A DNA stretch of 49,923 nucleotides from CAYNVS01 sp964400725 (GTDB lineage: Bacteria; Myxococcota_A; SURF-8; CAYNVS01). The translations under genes and the position numbers were made by a program. Shown here in pieces: positions 16,603-24,699 of the stretch. Every line of letters starts with the position of its first letter. Position 1 is the stretch's first letter. The notes beneath the pieces are model-generated. The model was not told the origin of the DNA. It did no database searches and saw only the letters and a list, made by a program, of their open reading frames with translations. Where the stretch lies: NCBI GenBank assembly GCA_964400725.1, contig CAYNVS010000022.1, positions 1 to 49,923 on the forward strand, written 5' to 3'.

Positions 16603-16662
16603 TGGGGATGGAGTCCCCCTCAACCGCCCTTTTGGCTGATGACTCCTATGGAATTCCATAGG
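16603..16662 (+). promoter_or_regulatory. Fluoride (crcB-type) riboswitch with overlapping hairpin
   Basis: The stretch 16604-16650 matches the crcB aptamer pattern. P1 is GGGG/CCCC around an ATGGAGT loop, an ACCGCCC-TTTT-GGC helix follows, then CTGATGACTCCTA. The loop GGAGT can pair with ACTCC (16642-16646) to form the known pseudoknot. The last bases of that strand are also part of a perfect palindrome, CCTATGG-AATT-CCATAGG (16645-16662). Aptamer and hairpin are therefore mutually exclusive, as expected of an expression platform. Fluoride should raise expression of the antiporter gene downstream. Confidence 0.85.
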
Positions 16663-16681
16663 GTTGTCCGCGTCCTAAGTG

Positions 16682-16731
16682 GAAAATCTCAAAGAGAAAA
16701 ACGCGCGAACTTTTCAAACAAGGAGATTTTC
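16682..16731 (+). promoter_or_regulatory. Shine-Dalgarno-sequestering helix before the antiporter
   Basis: GAAAATCTC (16682-16690) is perfectly complementary to GAGATTTTC (16723-16731). The latter contains part of the AAGGAG ribosome site (16720-16725) and abuts the ATG at 16732. A 9-bp helix would hide the site, so the riboswitch probably acts at translation; no U-run follows the upstream hairpin. Confidence 0.55.
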
Positions 16732-17916
16732 ATGTTTCAAATTTTTTCAATAGCCGCAGTATGGATGGCTCTGGCGCTGGTTTCCGCGGCGATCGCCCGA
16801 AGGCTTAAGGTTGCCGGAGCTCTTTCCGAAATTTTAGTGGGAGTCGCCGCCGCCGCGTTAATATCTCGTTACGTCGACTCGGATTTTCTTTGCGCCAAGC
16901 AGCCGTGGCTGACGTTTATAACAAGCTGCGGCGCGGTTATGCTCACGTTTTTAGCGGGCAGCGAAATAAATTACAGCACGCTGAAAACAAAATGGAAGGA
17001 AGTTATCATCGTCGGAATTATAGGTTTTCTGGCGCCGTTTTTGGGCTGCGCGGCGGTCGCGCGGTTCGTTCTCGGATGGTCGGCTCAATCGAGCTGGCTG
17101 GCCGGCATCGCGCTTTCCACAACTTCCATGGCCGTCGTTTACGCGGTTATGATAGAGTTCGGATTTAACAAAACCGAGTTCGGCAAAGGGATACTGGCCG
17201 CCTGCTTCGTCAACGATTTGGGCACGGTTCTGGCGCTGGGCTTTATTTTCGCGCCCTTTACATACAAGACGGCGGTTTTCTTCGGCGCGAGCGCGGTTAT
17301 AATAGCCCTCCTGCCTTTTTTAACGAATAAAATCGCCGAGAGATACGCCTTTAAAACCGCGGCGATACGAACGAAATGGATTTTGTTCGTTTTGTTCGGT
17401 CTGGGCGCGCTGGCTCTGTGGGCGGACAGCGAGGCTATACTTCCCGCGTACGTGGCCGGCATGGTTCTTTCGGGCGGACATGTCGGCGGCGACAAAGACT
17501 ACATCCGCAGACTGCGAACAATGACGGTAGGTTTTTTCGCGCCGATATATTTCCTGCGCGCAGGCTCTCTCGTGTCCCTTCCGGCCCTTGTCGCTGTCCC
17601 GATGATATTTTTCGTTTTGCTCGCGGCTAAAACGGCCACGAAAATTTTTGGGCTCTATCCGGTAATTGGTTTTTTCCGCCGGGATAAAAAGGAACGATGG
17701 TATTACACGCTCCTCATGTCCACGGGGCTTACGTTCGGCACAATCTCGGCTCTTTACGGCTTTTCGCGCGGAATAATAGACCAGACTCAATATTCTCATT
17801 TGGTCGCGGTCGTCATAGGCAGCGCGGTTTTCCCGACGCTCATAGCAAACGCGCTTTTTTTGCCTCGCCATCTTTTAGCCTTGGGCAAAACGCCGCCGAA
17901 CGCCGAAAGGACGTGA
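16732..17916 (+). CDS. CPA2-type cation:proton antiporter under fluoride-riboswitch control
   Basis: A 394-residue integral membrane protein with about 11-12 hydrophobic segments. Family features are LKVAGALSEILVGVAA near the N-terminus, AVMLTFLAGSEINYSTLK (the CPA2 FLAGLE-like motif) and the ion-site FVNDLGTVLALG with its Asn-Asp pair. It lacks a TrkA-N domain and ends shortly after the last helix, as in compact Na+/H+ exchangers. The start is the ATG at 16732, six bases after AAGGAG; an ATG at 16639 lies inside the riboswitch and is rejected. The riboswitch points to a role during fluoride stress, perhaps proton or sodium balance after HF entry. Antiporters are known minor clients of crcB riboswitches. 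It converges with tatD, stops one base apart. Confidence 0.88.
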   Translation: MFQIFSIAAVWMALALVSAAIARRLKVAGALSEILVGVAAAALISRYVDSDFLCAKQPWLTFITSCGAVMLTFLAGSEINYSTLKTKWKEVIIVGIIGFLAPFLGCAAVARFVLGWSAQSSWLAGIALSTTSMAVVYAVMIEFGFNKTEFGKGILAACFVNDLGTVLALGFIFAPFTYKTAVFFGASAVIIALLPFLTNKIAERYAFKTAAIRTKWILFVLFGLGALALWADSEAILPAYVAGMVLSGGHVGGDKDYIRRLRTMTVGFFAPIYFLRAGSLVSLPALVAVPMIFFVLLAAKTATKIFGLYPVIGFFRRDKKERWYYTLLMSTGLTFGTISALYGFSRGIIDQTQYSHLVAVVIGSAVFPTLIANALFLPRHLLALGKTPPNAERT

Positions 17917-17917
17917 T

Positions 17918-18715
17918 TCAACGCAGAGCGGGAAATACTTTTTTAGCGTTTTGCGTCGTCGCCGCGGCGACTTCCTCGACGCTAACGCCCAGCGTTTCGG
18001 CTATTTTGGCCGCGATAATAGGAATGTAGGAAGGCTCGTTCCGCCTGCCCCTATGCGGAACCGGCGACAAATACGGCGCGTCCGTCTCCAATACGATTTG
18101 CGAGAGCCCGACCGCTCTTACCGCGTCCCTAACGGTTTGAGCCTTGGGGTACGTAACGGTTCCGCCGACGCCGAAATAGAAACCCAAGTCGGCGAATTTT
18201 CGCGCCTCGTCGGCTCCGTATGAATAACAGTGCACTATTCCGCCTTGCGAACCGGCGTCGCAGGCTTGCATTACGTCGTACGTGTCGGCGAACGCCTCGC
18301 GGCTGTGAACGATAATCGGAAGATTGACGCGCTTGGCGACTTCTATAAACCGCGCAAAAACCTCTCGTTGAACGTCCCGCGGCGACAAATCGTAATGGTA
18401 ATCAAGCCCAATTTCGCCTATCGCCGCTATTTTATTGGCGGCGTTTGAAGCGAGCTTGACGGCTTCTTCGTAGTCGTCGTCGCGCGCTATTTTCGCGTCG
18501 TGCGGGTGAATGGCTGCCGTGGCAAACATATCGTCGAAACGGCCTGCGAGCCTTATCGCGTCGCCAAAAGTCTCTTCGTTATGCGTATCCTTCAAACCGA
18601 TTGTAATTATACGGCCGATTCCGGCCTCGCGCGCTCTTTTTACAACGTCGTTAAGGTCGTCCGCGTAGTCCCGCATGGTAAGGTGGGCGTGCGTCTCGAT
18701 GAATTCAAGAGGCAT
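17918..18715 (-). CDS. tatD: TatD-family metal-dependent hydrolase (3'-5' DNase-like)
   Basis: A 265-residue TIM-barrel amidohydrolase-type nuclease. It has ETHAHL near the N-terminus (His9 and His11 as metal ligands), IGEIGLDYHYD, PIIVHSREA, GIVHCYS and the terminal ETDAPYLSP. All of these are signature TatD motifs. The family trims 3' ends of DNA or RNA and may act in quality control. AAGGA 5 bases before the ATG supports the start. A strong terminator ends only about 10 bases upstream of the start, leaving almost no room for a separate promoter. Confidence 0.93.
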   Translation of the reverse strand: MPLEFIETHAHLTMRDYADDLNDVVKRAREAGIGRIITIGLKDTHNEETFGDAIRLAGRFDDMFATAAIHPHDAKIARDDDYEEAVKLASNAANKIAAIGEIGLDYHYDLSPRDVQREVFARFIEVAKRVNLPIIVHSREAFADTYDVMQACDAGSQGGIVHCYSYGADEARKFADLGFYFGVGGTVTYPKAQTVRDAVRAVGLSQIVLETDAPYLSPVPHRGRRNEPSYIPIIAAKIAETLGVSVEEVAAATTQNAKKVFPALR

Positions 18716-18725
18716 TTGTATCCTT

Positions 18726-18757
18726 AAAAAAGCGAGGGCGGGAATGCCCGCCCTCGC
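18726..18757 (-). terminator. Strong intrinsic terminator after kbl
   Basis: Perfect 11-bp stem GCGAGGGCGGG (18732-18742) / CCCGCCCTCGC (18747-18757) with a 4-base loop. Six T on the minus strand (18731-18726) follow, then directly the tatD ribosome site. Confidence 0.85.
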
Positions 18758-18798
18758 GCGTCAAATTATCTCAATCGACGCGTCATAAACGCGTCAAA

Positions 18799-19992
18799 TT
18801 AAATTACGCCGAACTTCTTTCCGACCTTAGTAAAGGAAGCTACGCAGCGCTCTATCTGCTCTGGCGAGTGGCCGGCTGAAATTTGAGCGCGGATGCGCGC
18901 CTGCCCCTTGGGAACGACCGGATACGAGAATCCTACTACGTAGATTTTCTCTTCGGTAATCATCGCGCGAGAGACGTCGGCGGCGAGTTTCGCGTCGCCG
19001 AACATAACCGGAATTATCGGGTGAACGCCCGGTTTCAAATTAAAGCCCGCAGCCGTCATGCCGGCGCGGAACTGCTTGGCGTTGGCTTCCAGCTTGTCGC
19101 GCAGCTCGGTCGATTCGGTTAAAAGATCGAGCACCGTAAGCGAAGCGTACGTGATTATTGGAGAGAGCGAATTGCTGAAAAGATAGGGACGGCTGCGTTG
19201 GCGCAGGTATTCTACCACTTCTTTCTTGGATGCGGTAAATCCGCCCGAAGCGCCGCCCATGGCCTTGCCGAGCGTGCTTGTAATAATGTCCACGCGCCCC
19301 ATAACGTCGTTGTACTCGTGAGTTCCGCGTCCGTTTTTGCCTACGAACCCGGTGGCGTGGCTGTCGTCCACCATCACCAGCGCGTCGTATTTTTCGGCCA
19401 AATCGCAGACGCCCTTGAGGTTCGCGATGTATCCGTCCATCGAGAAAACGCCGTCGGTGGCTATCATTTTAATTTTCGCGCCTTCCGCGTCGGCTTCCTT
19501 CAGACATTTTTCCAAATCGGCCATGTCGTTGTTGGCGTAGCGGAACCGCTTGGCCTTGCAAAGACGCACGCCGTCGATGATGGAAGCGTGGTTAAGCGCG
19601 TCGGAAATAATCGCGTCTTCTTCGCCCAGCAGCGTCTCAAACAAGCCGCCGTTTGCGTCGAAGCAAGAGGAGTAAAGTATCGCGTCTTCCATTCCGAGGA
19701 AATCTGCGATTTTGCGCTCCAATTCTTTGTGAATGTCCTGCGTGCCGCAGATGAAGCGGACGCTCGACATGCCGTAGCCGCGCTCGTCAAGCGCGCGCTT
19801 AGCCGCCTCGACGACTTTGGGGTGGCTGGATAGGCCAAGATAATTGTTGGCGCAGAAATTTAAAACTTCGCCCTCGGCCACTTCCACCTTGCTTGACTGC
19901 GGGCTCTTGATAGGCCATTCGTGCTTATATAGCCCCTCGGACTTGATGCTTGAAAGCTGTTCCGTCAGTTTATCTTTCAGTTTGCCGTACAT
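18799..19992 (-). CDS. kbl: Glycine C-acetyltransferase (2-amino-3-ketobutyrate CoA ligase)
   Basis: A 397-residue PLP enzyme of the alpha-oxoamine synthase family, the standard Kbl length (398 in E. coli). It cleaves 2-amino-3-oxobutyrate with CoA into glycine and acetyl-CoA in threonine breakdown. Motifs are NFCANNYLGLSSHP, GYGMSSVRFICGT, VDDSHATGFVG and the PLP-lysine STLGKAMGGASGG with K243. AGGAGG lies 7 bases before the ATG. Threonine dehydrogenase (tdh), its usual partner, is not adjacent. Close relatives (KAS synthase, BioF, HemA) share the fold, but GYGMSSVRFICGTQDIHKELE is typical of Kbl. Confidence 0.95.
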   Translation of the reverse strand: MYGKLKDKLTEQLSSIKSEGLYKHEWPIKSPQSSKVEVAEGEVLNFCANNYLGLSSHPKVVEAAKRALDERGYGMSSVRFICGTQDIHKELERKIADFLGMEDAILYSSCFDANGGLFETLLGEEDAIISDALNHASIIDGVRLCKAKRFRYANNDMADLEKCLKEADAEGAKIKMIATDGVFSMDGYIANLKGVCDLAEKYDALVMVDDSHATGFVGKNGRGTHEYNDVMGRVDIITSTLGKAMGGASGGFTASKKEVVEYLRQRSRPYLFSNSLSPIITYASLTVLDLLTESTELRDKLEANAKQFRAGMTAAGFNLKPGVHPIIPVMFGDAKLAADVSRAMITEEKIYVVGFSYPVVPKGQARIRAQISAGHSPEQIERCVASFTKVGKKFGVI

Positions 19993-20138
19993 AATTTTCC
20001 TCCTTAAAATTATAAAACGCGAAATAAACGCTTACAGTTTATACATTTGCGGCGGCAATTCAAGAGGATGATTTTATAGAATCAAATTACGGCAAATTTT
20101 TAAAATGGGCGCTGGCGGACGCGCCAAAACGGACTCTG

Positions 20139-21380
20139 TTATTTCTTTTGCAGCGTTACTTCCGCCGCCGAGCCGCTTAAATATTCGCTCTCGAAATATT
20201 TATTGTAACGCGCGTCGCCCTTCAGGTGAACGCCGAAGAACGCAGTCGTCGCAGTATTGATAAGAAGCCATGCTCGCTCTGCTTCGATGAAGCCGGGGCC
20301 GCAGCCGATTCCGGGATCGGAAATGATTTGGCACATGTTTGAAAAAGTCATGTGCGATCCGCCGGCAAGTATCCATTCCATAGAATCTTTTTGCGTCAGC
20401 CAGCGGAAAAACGGCTTCATATGGACGTCTAAGGGGAGCGTGTCGTCGAGCGAGCCGCCCATAACGAGCATCGGTATTTTTATGGAGGCTATTGACGCCT
20501 CTCCGAACGCTTCCGACATTCCCGGACACATAGGAACCGCGGCCTTAATGCGCGAATCGCCGAACTTGCACGCGCCGTCGCAAGCGTCGAGACAGCTTAA
20601 ATCGCTTGACTCAGCGTCGGGACAAATCCACCACGGGCCGTGCCAGTTCTCTTCGCCAAGCGAGTCGCATTTAGCCTTAACAAGCGCGAAATCGTACGAG
20701 CCGCCCGCGGCCGCAAAGGTTGTGAAAGCGCCGAAGCTGTGTCCTGACATTCCGATTTTATCCTCGTCTATCGCGCCTTTTAAAAAGTTGCCATCCTCCT
20801 TATTGCGCGCGAGCATCGAGTCCAACATCGCCGAAACGTCCTGCGGGCGGTTGAACGCGGCGGTCGCAAGCTGGCCTTGTTTGTAAGAGCCGGTCGTATC
20901 GCCGACGTGGTCGCATGCGGCGACGATATACCCGTGCGACGCAAGATGCTCGGTAAGAAAGAACGACTGAGCGTCGAACGCCTGATGTCCGTGGGAAAAA
21001 ACGATTAAAGGAAAAGGCCCGCCTGCGGCAAGCGGCGCGCCGTCTATCGCCTTTCCGAACGCGATTAAGTCTTGATATTTTATAATGTCGCCCTCTGTCG
21101 TCTCGGTTGGATACCAAATCGTTCCGGTCAAATCGCGGTTTCGCTTTTCGTCTCTGAAAGTCGTTAAAACGGCGGCCGGATAATATTTTCCGTAGCTTTC
21201 CGCAGGCATAAAGGCCGGTTCCGTCTCGGTTTCCGTTTCGCCCTCTTGTTCGGATTCCGCTTCAATCTCCGCGTCGGCGTCCGAGCCTGTTTTTTCGCTA
21301 GACGACGAGCCGCAGGCCGCGAGAGTAAGCGCGGTCGATAAAAACAAAATTATTGCCGAAACGGTCGCTGATATTTTCAT
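20139..21380 (-). CDS. Alpha/beta-hydrolase lipoprotein (PAF-acetylhydrolase/dienelactone-hydrolase-like)
   Basis: A 413-residue lipoprotein. Lipobox LTLAAC gives lipid-bearing Cys23, followed by a Ser run and an Asp/Glu/Thr-rich tether (about 30-55). The hydrolase core has the nucleophile elbow GMSGHSFGAF (Ser at about 213), a likely acid in GSLDDTLPLD and the histidine in AGGSHMTF. The oxyanion region is PLIVFSHGHQ. The region CPDAESSDLSCLDACDGAC is a Cys-rich insert that may form disulfides outside the cytoplasm. The segment TGTIWYPTE resembles platelet-activating-factor acetylhydrolase-like esterases. Substrate unknown; a surface esterase is the best guess. GAGGAA precedes the ATG. Confidence 0.82.
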   Translation of the reverse strand: MKISATVSAIILFLSTALTLAACGSSSSEKTGSDADAEIEAESEQEGETETETEPAFMPAESYGKYYPAAVLTTFRDEKRNRDLTGTIWYPTETTEGDIIKYQDLIAFGKAIDGAPLAAGGPFPLIVFSHGHQAFDAQSFFLTEHLASHGYIVAACDHVGDTTGSYKQGQLATAAFNRPQDVSAMLDSMLARNKEDGNFLKGAIDEDKIGMSGHSFGAFTTFAAAGGSYDFALVKAKCDSLGEENWHGPWWICPDAESSDLSCLDACDGACKFGDSRIKAAVPMCPGMSEAFGEASIASIKIPMLVMGGSLDDTLPLDVHMKPFFRWLTQKDSMEWILAGGSHMTFSNMCQIISDPGIGCGPGFIEAERAWLLINTATTAFFGVHLKGDARYNKYFESEYLSGSAAEVTLQKK

Positions 21381-21470
21381 GTCGGTTCCTCGATTTTAAA
21401 GTTAATAGTCGTTACGCGAAATAATTTACCACAGCTTGCGATTATTTCCAACACGCCGAGCCGCGTTTTT

Positions 21471-21494
21471 AAAAAAAATAACGCGCGGCGTTAT
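21471..21494 (-). terminator. Intrinsic terminator after the bat-like operon
   Basis: On the minus strand, ATAACGC-CGC-GCGTTAT (21494-21478) forms a 7-bp stem with a 3-base loop and is followed by a run of T (21478-21471). It lies 40 bases after the last gene of the moxR-DUF58 operon. Confidence 0.65.
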
Positions 21495-21534
21495 ATTGAT
21501 TATTATTTTGGATTAAACGGGAGAAAGTTCGCGT

Positions 21535-22578
21535 TTACGCCGGATAAATTCTTCTTGCGAAAAGCAAAGACATGAGCAAATCGAGGATTATAAGGACGAA
21601 GGCGGGAAGCGCGAACCACGAGTATTTCTCGCGGTAAAGCACAAAGTCCGGCTCCGGCAGCGGCGTCTTTTCCAGCGCGTCGATAAGTTTGAAAACGCGC
21701 TCCAACGTACCGGCGTCGGTCGCTACAAAGTAACGCCCGCCCGTCGCGTCGGCGATGTCCCGAAGCAGCTCTGGGTTCACGTCTATCTGAACCTTCTGGT
21801 AGGTTTTACCAAAAAAGCCGTCCACGGGATAATCTACGAGCCCGCCCTTGCCCACTTGAATAGTATAAATCTTAATTTTGTATTCCGCGGCCATTTTTGC
21901 GGCTTCTTGCGGCGCTATGTTGCCTCGGTTGTTGTCTCCGTCAGTCAAAAGAATCATCGCCTTGCTTTTCGCCTTGCTCTCCCTGAGACGGTTTATTCCG
22001 GTCGCAATCGCGTTGCCTATGGCCGTGCCGTCTTCTATTACGCCCATTTTAACCGAGTCCAGCAGATTGAGAATTATGCTCGAATCGCTCGTCAGCGGAG
22101 CCTGCGTGAAGGCGTCGGCGGCGAAGACGACGAGGCCGACGCGGTCGTTTTTTCTTCCTTTAACGAATTCTTTTATAGTCTCCCGCGCCACCGAAAACCT
22201 GTCTATCGGCTTGAAGTCGGCAGCCATCATCGAAGTCGAAATATCGAACAGGACTACTATATCGACGCCCTCGCGGTTTATGGTAATTTCTTTTTCCTTC
22301 ACCTGAGGTCTAGCGAGCGCGCAAACAATAAGCGTCAAAATTACAAACGCTGCGGCGGGTCTGGTTTTATGATAAAACGCCTTAAAACCGGAATCAAGCA
22401 GGCGCGCTTTGTCCATGGCCGCGGCCTTTGAGAGCGACGGAAAAGCGAAATGAGAAACTCGGTTTTTGCGCCGCAAATACATTAAAAGCGCGACCGGCAT
22501 TGCGACCAAAGGAATTGCGAGAAACGCCCACGGGTTCTCGAAGCGGAAGCCGGCAAAAACGTCGAACAAACCGTTCAT
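21535..22578 (-). CDS. BatA-like von Willebrand factor A membrane protein
   Basis: A 347-residue protein with an N-terminal membrane pair (about 16-35 and 75-90) around the typical RRKNRVSHFAFPS, a vWA domain (about 105-290) and a C-terminal membrane helix (about 320-340). The MIDAS metal site is visible as DISTSM at 112-117, Thr in the ALTSD-like loop, and LLTDGDNN. Bat proteins (Bacteroides aerotolerance) sit in moxR operons and are thought to be assembled or remodelled by MoxR ATPase. The start overlaps the previous stop by 4 bases, so it is coupled to the BatD-like gene. No batB, batC or batE follows; the operon ends here at a terminator. Confidence 0.87.
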   Translation of the reverse strand: MNGLFDVFAGFRFENPWAFLAIPLVAMPVALLMYLRRKNRVSHFAFPSLSKAAAMDKARLLDSGFKAFYHKTRPAAAFVILTLIVCALARPQVKEKEITINREGVDIVVLFDISTSMMAADFKPIDRFSVARETIKEFVKGRKNDRVGLVVFAADAFTQAPLTSDSSIILNLLDSVKMGVIEDGTAIGNAIATGINRLRESKAKSKAMILLTDGDNNRGNIAPQEAAKMAAEYKIKIYTIQVGKGGLVDYPVDGFFGKTYQKVQIDVNPELLRDIADATGGRYFVATDAGTLERVFKLIDALEKTPLPEPDFVLYREKYSWFALPAFVLIILDLLMSLLFARRIYPA

Positions 22579-23756
22579 TTCAAAGCGTCCTTCGGAAGAG
22601 GAGAAAGGGAGCCTTCTTCGCGCTTGGTGCGATTGACTAGCAGGTAGGCCAGCGCAAGCAGCTTGTCGGCCTCTTCCTGCGAAGGCGAAAACGACGCGAA
22701 TTTAACCATGTCGCACGGCGATAGAATGTCCGACGCGAGACGCTCGTCGAGCCCTTGCGGGTAGTGGCGGCGTATATAAGCCGTTATCTCGTCGGTGGTG
22801 TATTCGCGAGCCGGAAAACCCCAGCGGTTTTCTGTATATTCGCGGGTTATCTCGGACAGCGTAAAATGATACTCCCGGTATTTCCGCTTGAAGACGAGGT
22901 TGTCGGCCTTCAGCTTCTCCAGCCTCCGATAGGCGATTACGTGCGCCGGAATAGGCGGAGCCTTTACGACCTTCGCCTCTCGTTCTTTAGCGCGCTCCTT
23001 CATGCGGGAAACGACGTAAGCGGCTATCAAAACGGCCAGCAGAGCAAGCAGACCGTAAAGTATAGCGTAGCTCTTAAGTTTCAGGGGAACCGGCGGCTTT
23101 GAGTCCCGCGGGGCGAGCTGTATTTCAATTTGTTCGCCCTGCGGCCGGTTGTCTACCGCGCCCGGAGCGTTTTTTGTTTTATCGTATTGCTTGTCAACGT
23201 CGTCGAGACTGGGCAGACCGTTAGGGTTCTGAGTTACCGTCGGCTGCCGGTTTTTGTTTTTATCTTCCTCTTCCTTGGCTTTTTTTTCGAAATGCGCCTT
23301 TACCGCGGCCTCCTCCAAAACCGACTTCATCTTGAGCGGCTGAGCTTCGCTCCAAACCGTTTCTTCTTCCCCAGACGCGGTTTTGCATGAAAACGAAATT
23401 TTCGGGACTTCCTTCGCTTCAGGCTTGAACGTAGCGAGTTTATATTTAAAAACGATTTTATAGCCGCCCGGAACCGCTTCTTCGGTCTTTGCGTCGTCGA
23501 TCAGCTCCATGTCGCCAAGCGGCAGCTTTCCGTCTGAAATCTGCGCGTCGAACTTCTCCTTCGCCTCAAGCGTTACCGTCAAAGTAATCTGGTCGCCGAC
23601 GTAAATCTCAGAGCGGTCGAGCGCGGAGCCGACCGTAATTTTTCCTTCGCCCGCCGAAAGCGGCGAGGCCGAAACGAACGCGAGCGACGCGGCGCAAAAC
23701 GCAGCGACGGCTAATTTCGCCCCGATTAAGGCCGACTTTTTTAAACCCGTCGTCAT
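22575..23756 (-). CDS. BatD-like exported membrane protein of the moxR operon
   Basis: A 393-residue protein. Signal peptide at about 1-35, then an extracytoplasmic beta-rich region (about 36-130) opening with ITVGSALDRSEIYVGDQITLTVTLEA, as in BatD/oxygen-tolerance domains. A Lys/Glu/Asn-rich linker (about 145-195) and a membrane helix (about 222-243) follow. The cytoplasmic tail (about 250-393) is helical, with YREYHFTLSEITREYTENRWGF and ADILSP-type motifs resembling the DUF4381 proteins of these operons. It looks like a fusion of the BatD and DUF4381 parts, which are often separate genes. It starts one base after DUF58 and overlaps batA. Confidence 0.75.
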   Translation of the reverse strand: MTTGLKKSALIGAKLAVAAFCAASLAFVSASPLSAGEGKITVGSALDRSEIYVGDQITLTVTLEAKEKFDAQISDGKLPLGDMELIDDAKTEEAVPGGYKIVFKYKLATFKPEAKEVPKISFSCKTASGEEETVWSEAQPLKMKSVLEEAAVKAHFEKKAKEEEDKNKNRQPTVTQNPNGLPSLDDVDKQYDKTKNAPGAVDNRPQGEQIEIQLAPRDSKPPVPLKLKSYAILYGLLALLAVLIAAYVVSRMKERAKEREAKVVKAPPIPAHVIAYRRLEKLKADNLVFKRKYREYHFTLSEITREYTENRWGFPAREYTTDEITAYIRRHYPQGLDERLASDILSPCDMVKFASFSPSQEEADKLLALAYLLVNRTKREEGSLSPLPKDALK

Positions 23757-23757
23757 T

Positions 23758-24693
23758 TTATTTTCTCTTCGCCCTGCGCCTGAAGAACGCGACCAAAGGC
23801 GCCATATACGGGTCGTTGCGGAGGTCGGTCGAAACTACAAGCGCGTCCACTTTACAGCGGCGAAGCGTCTCGGCGCGCTTAGCCCTAGCGGCCTCGTGAA
23901 AGGCGCTCAAATATTTGCGAACGGCCGGATCGGACAAATCGGCCATAAAAGTCTCGCCGGTCTCAGGATCGTAAAGGTCGGCCATGCCCGCGTCGCCTAC
24001 GCTCGTCTCGAACGGGTCGTCGGCGCATAAAGCGACGACGTCGTGCTTTTTCGCGCAAAGCGACAAAGAATGCAGGTAGCCGTCGTCCTGAAAATCTGAG
24101 ATTACAAAAACGACGCTGCGGCGTATTTTCATGGAAAGAAGAAACTCAAAGGCGGCTGAAAGGCTCGTCCCTCTGCCGGAAGGCTCGAAGCTCAGAGCTT
24201 CGCTGACGAGCCTCAATACGTGCTTTCGGCCTCGCTCCGGCAGAATATATTTTTCAACTTTATCGGTGAAAAGTATCGCCCCGACTTTGTCGTTGTTCTG
24301 AATGGCGGAAAAGGCCAGCAGACTTGCGAGCTGCGCCGCAAGGCTTGCCTTCGTTTCGTCGCGGGAGCCGAACCCTTGAGAAGCCGACAGGTCGATGAGC
24401 AGCATAACCGTCAGCTCTCGCTCTTCGTGAAATATCTTTACGTAAGGCTCTCCGGCGCGCGCGGTTACGTTCCAGTCTATCGAGCGGACGTCGTCGCCTT
24501 GATCGTATTTTCGCACGGCGTCGAAGGCTATTCCCTGCCCTTTGTAAACGCTGCGGTAGGCTCCGGCCAGCGCATCGTTGACCGTCTTGCGCGTAACGAT
24601 TTCTATTTTTCGCACTTTGCGCAGAATTTCGCGCCGCTTCTCGCGCCCCGCGTCCTTGCCGTTCGTCTTGGCTTCCGCCGTTTCGCGTTTCAT
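23758..24693 (-). CDS. DUF58 domain protein
   Basis: A 311-residue soluble protein with the DUF58 hallmark YDQGDDVRSIDWNVTARAGEPYVKIF near residues 60-88 and a vWA-like fold after it (VMLLIDLSASQGFGS with a MIDAS-like DLSAS; VFVISDFQDDG). DUF58 proteins are nearly always encoded next to MoxR ATPases and are presumed clients or partners. The gene sits directly between moxR (6-base gap) and the BatD-like gene (one-base gap). The molecular function of the family is not established. Confidence 0.88.
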   Translation of the reverse strand: MKRETAEAKTNGKDAGREKRREILRKVRKIEIVTRKTVNDALAGAYRSVYKGQGIAFDAVRKYDQGDDVRSIDWNVTARAGEPYVKIFHEERELTVMLLIDLSASQGFGSRDETKASLAAQLASLLAFSAIQNNDKVGAILFTDKVEKYILPERGRKHVLRLVSEALSFEPSGRGTSLSAAFEFLLSMKIRRSVVFVISDFQDDGYLHSLSLCAKKHDVVALCADDPFETSVGDAGMADLYDPETGETFMADLSDPAVRKYLSAFHEAARAKRAETLRRCKVDALVVSTDLRNDPYMAPLVAFFRRRAKRK

Positions 24694-24699
24694 ATATTT

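Noticed and set aside
20108..20125. Hairpin GGCGC/GCGCC as terminator of the hydrolase gene
   Set aside because: Only a 5-bp stem and a poor T-run; could be chance in GC-rich sequence.
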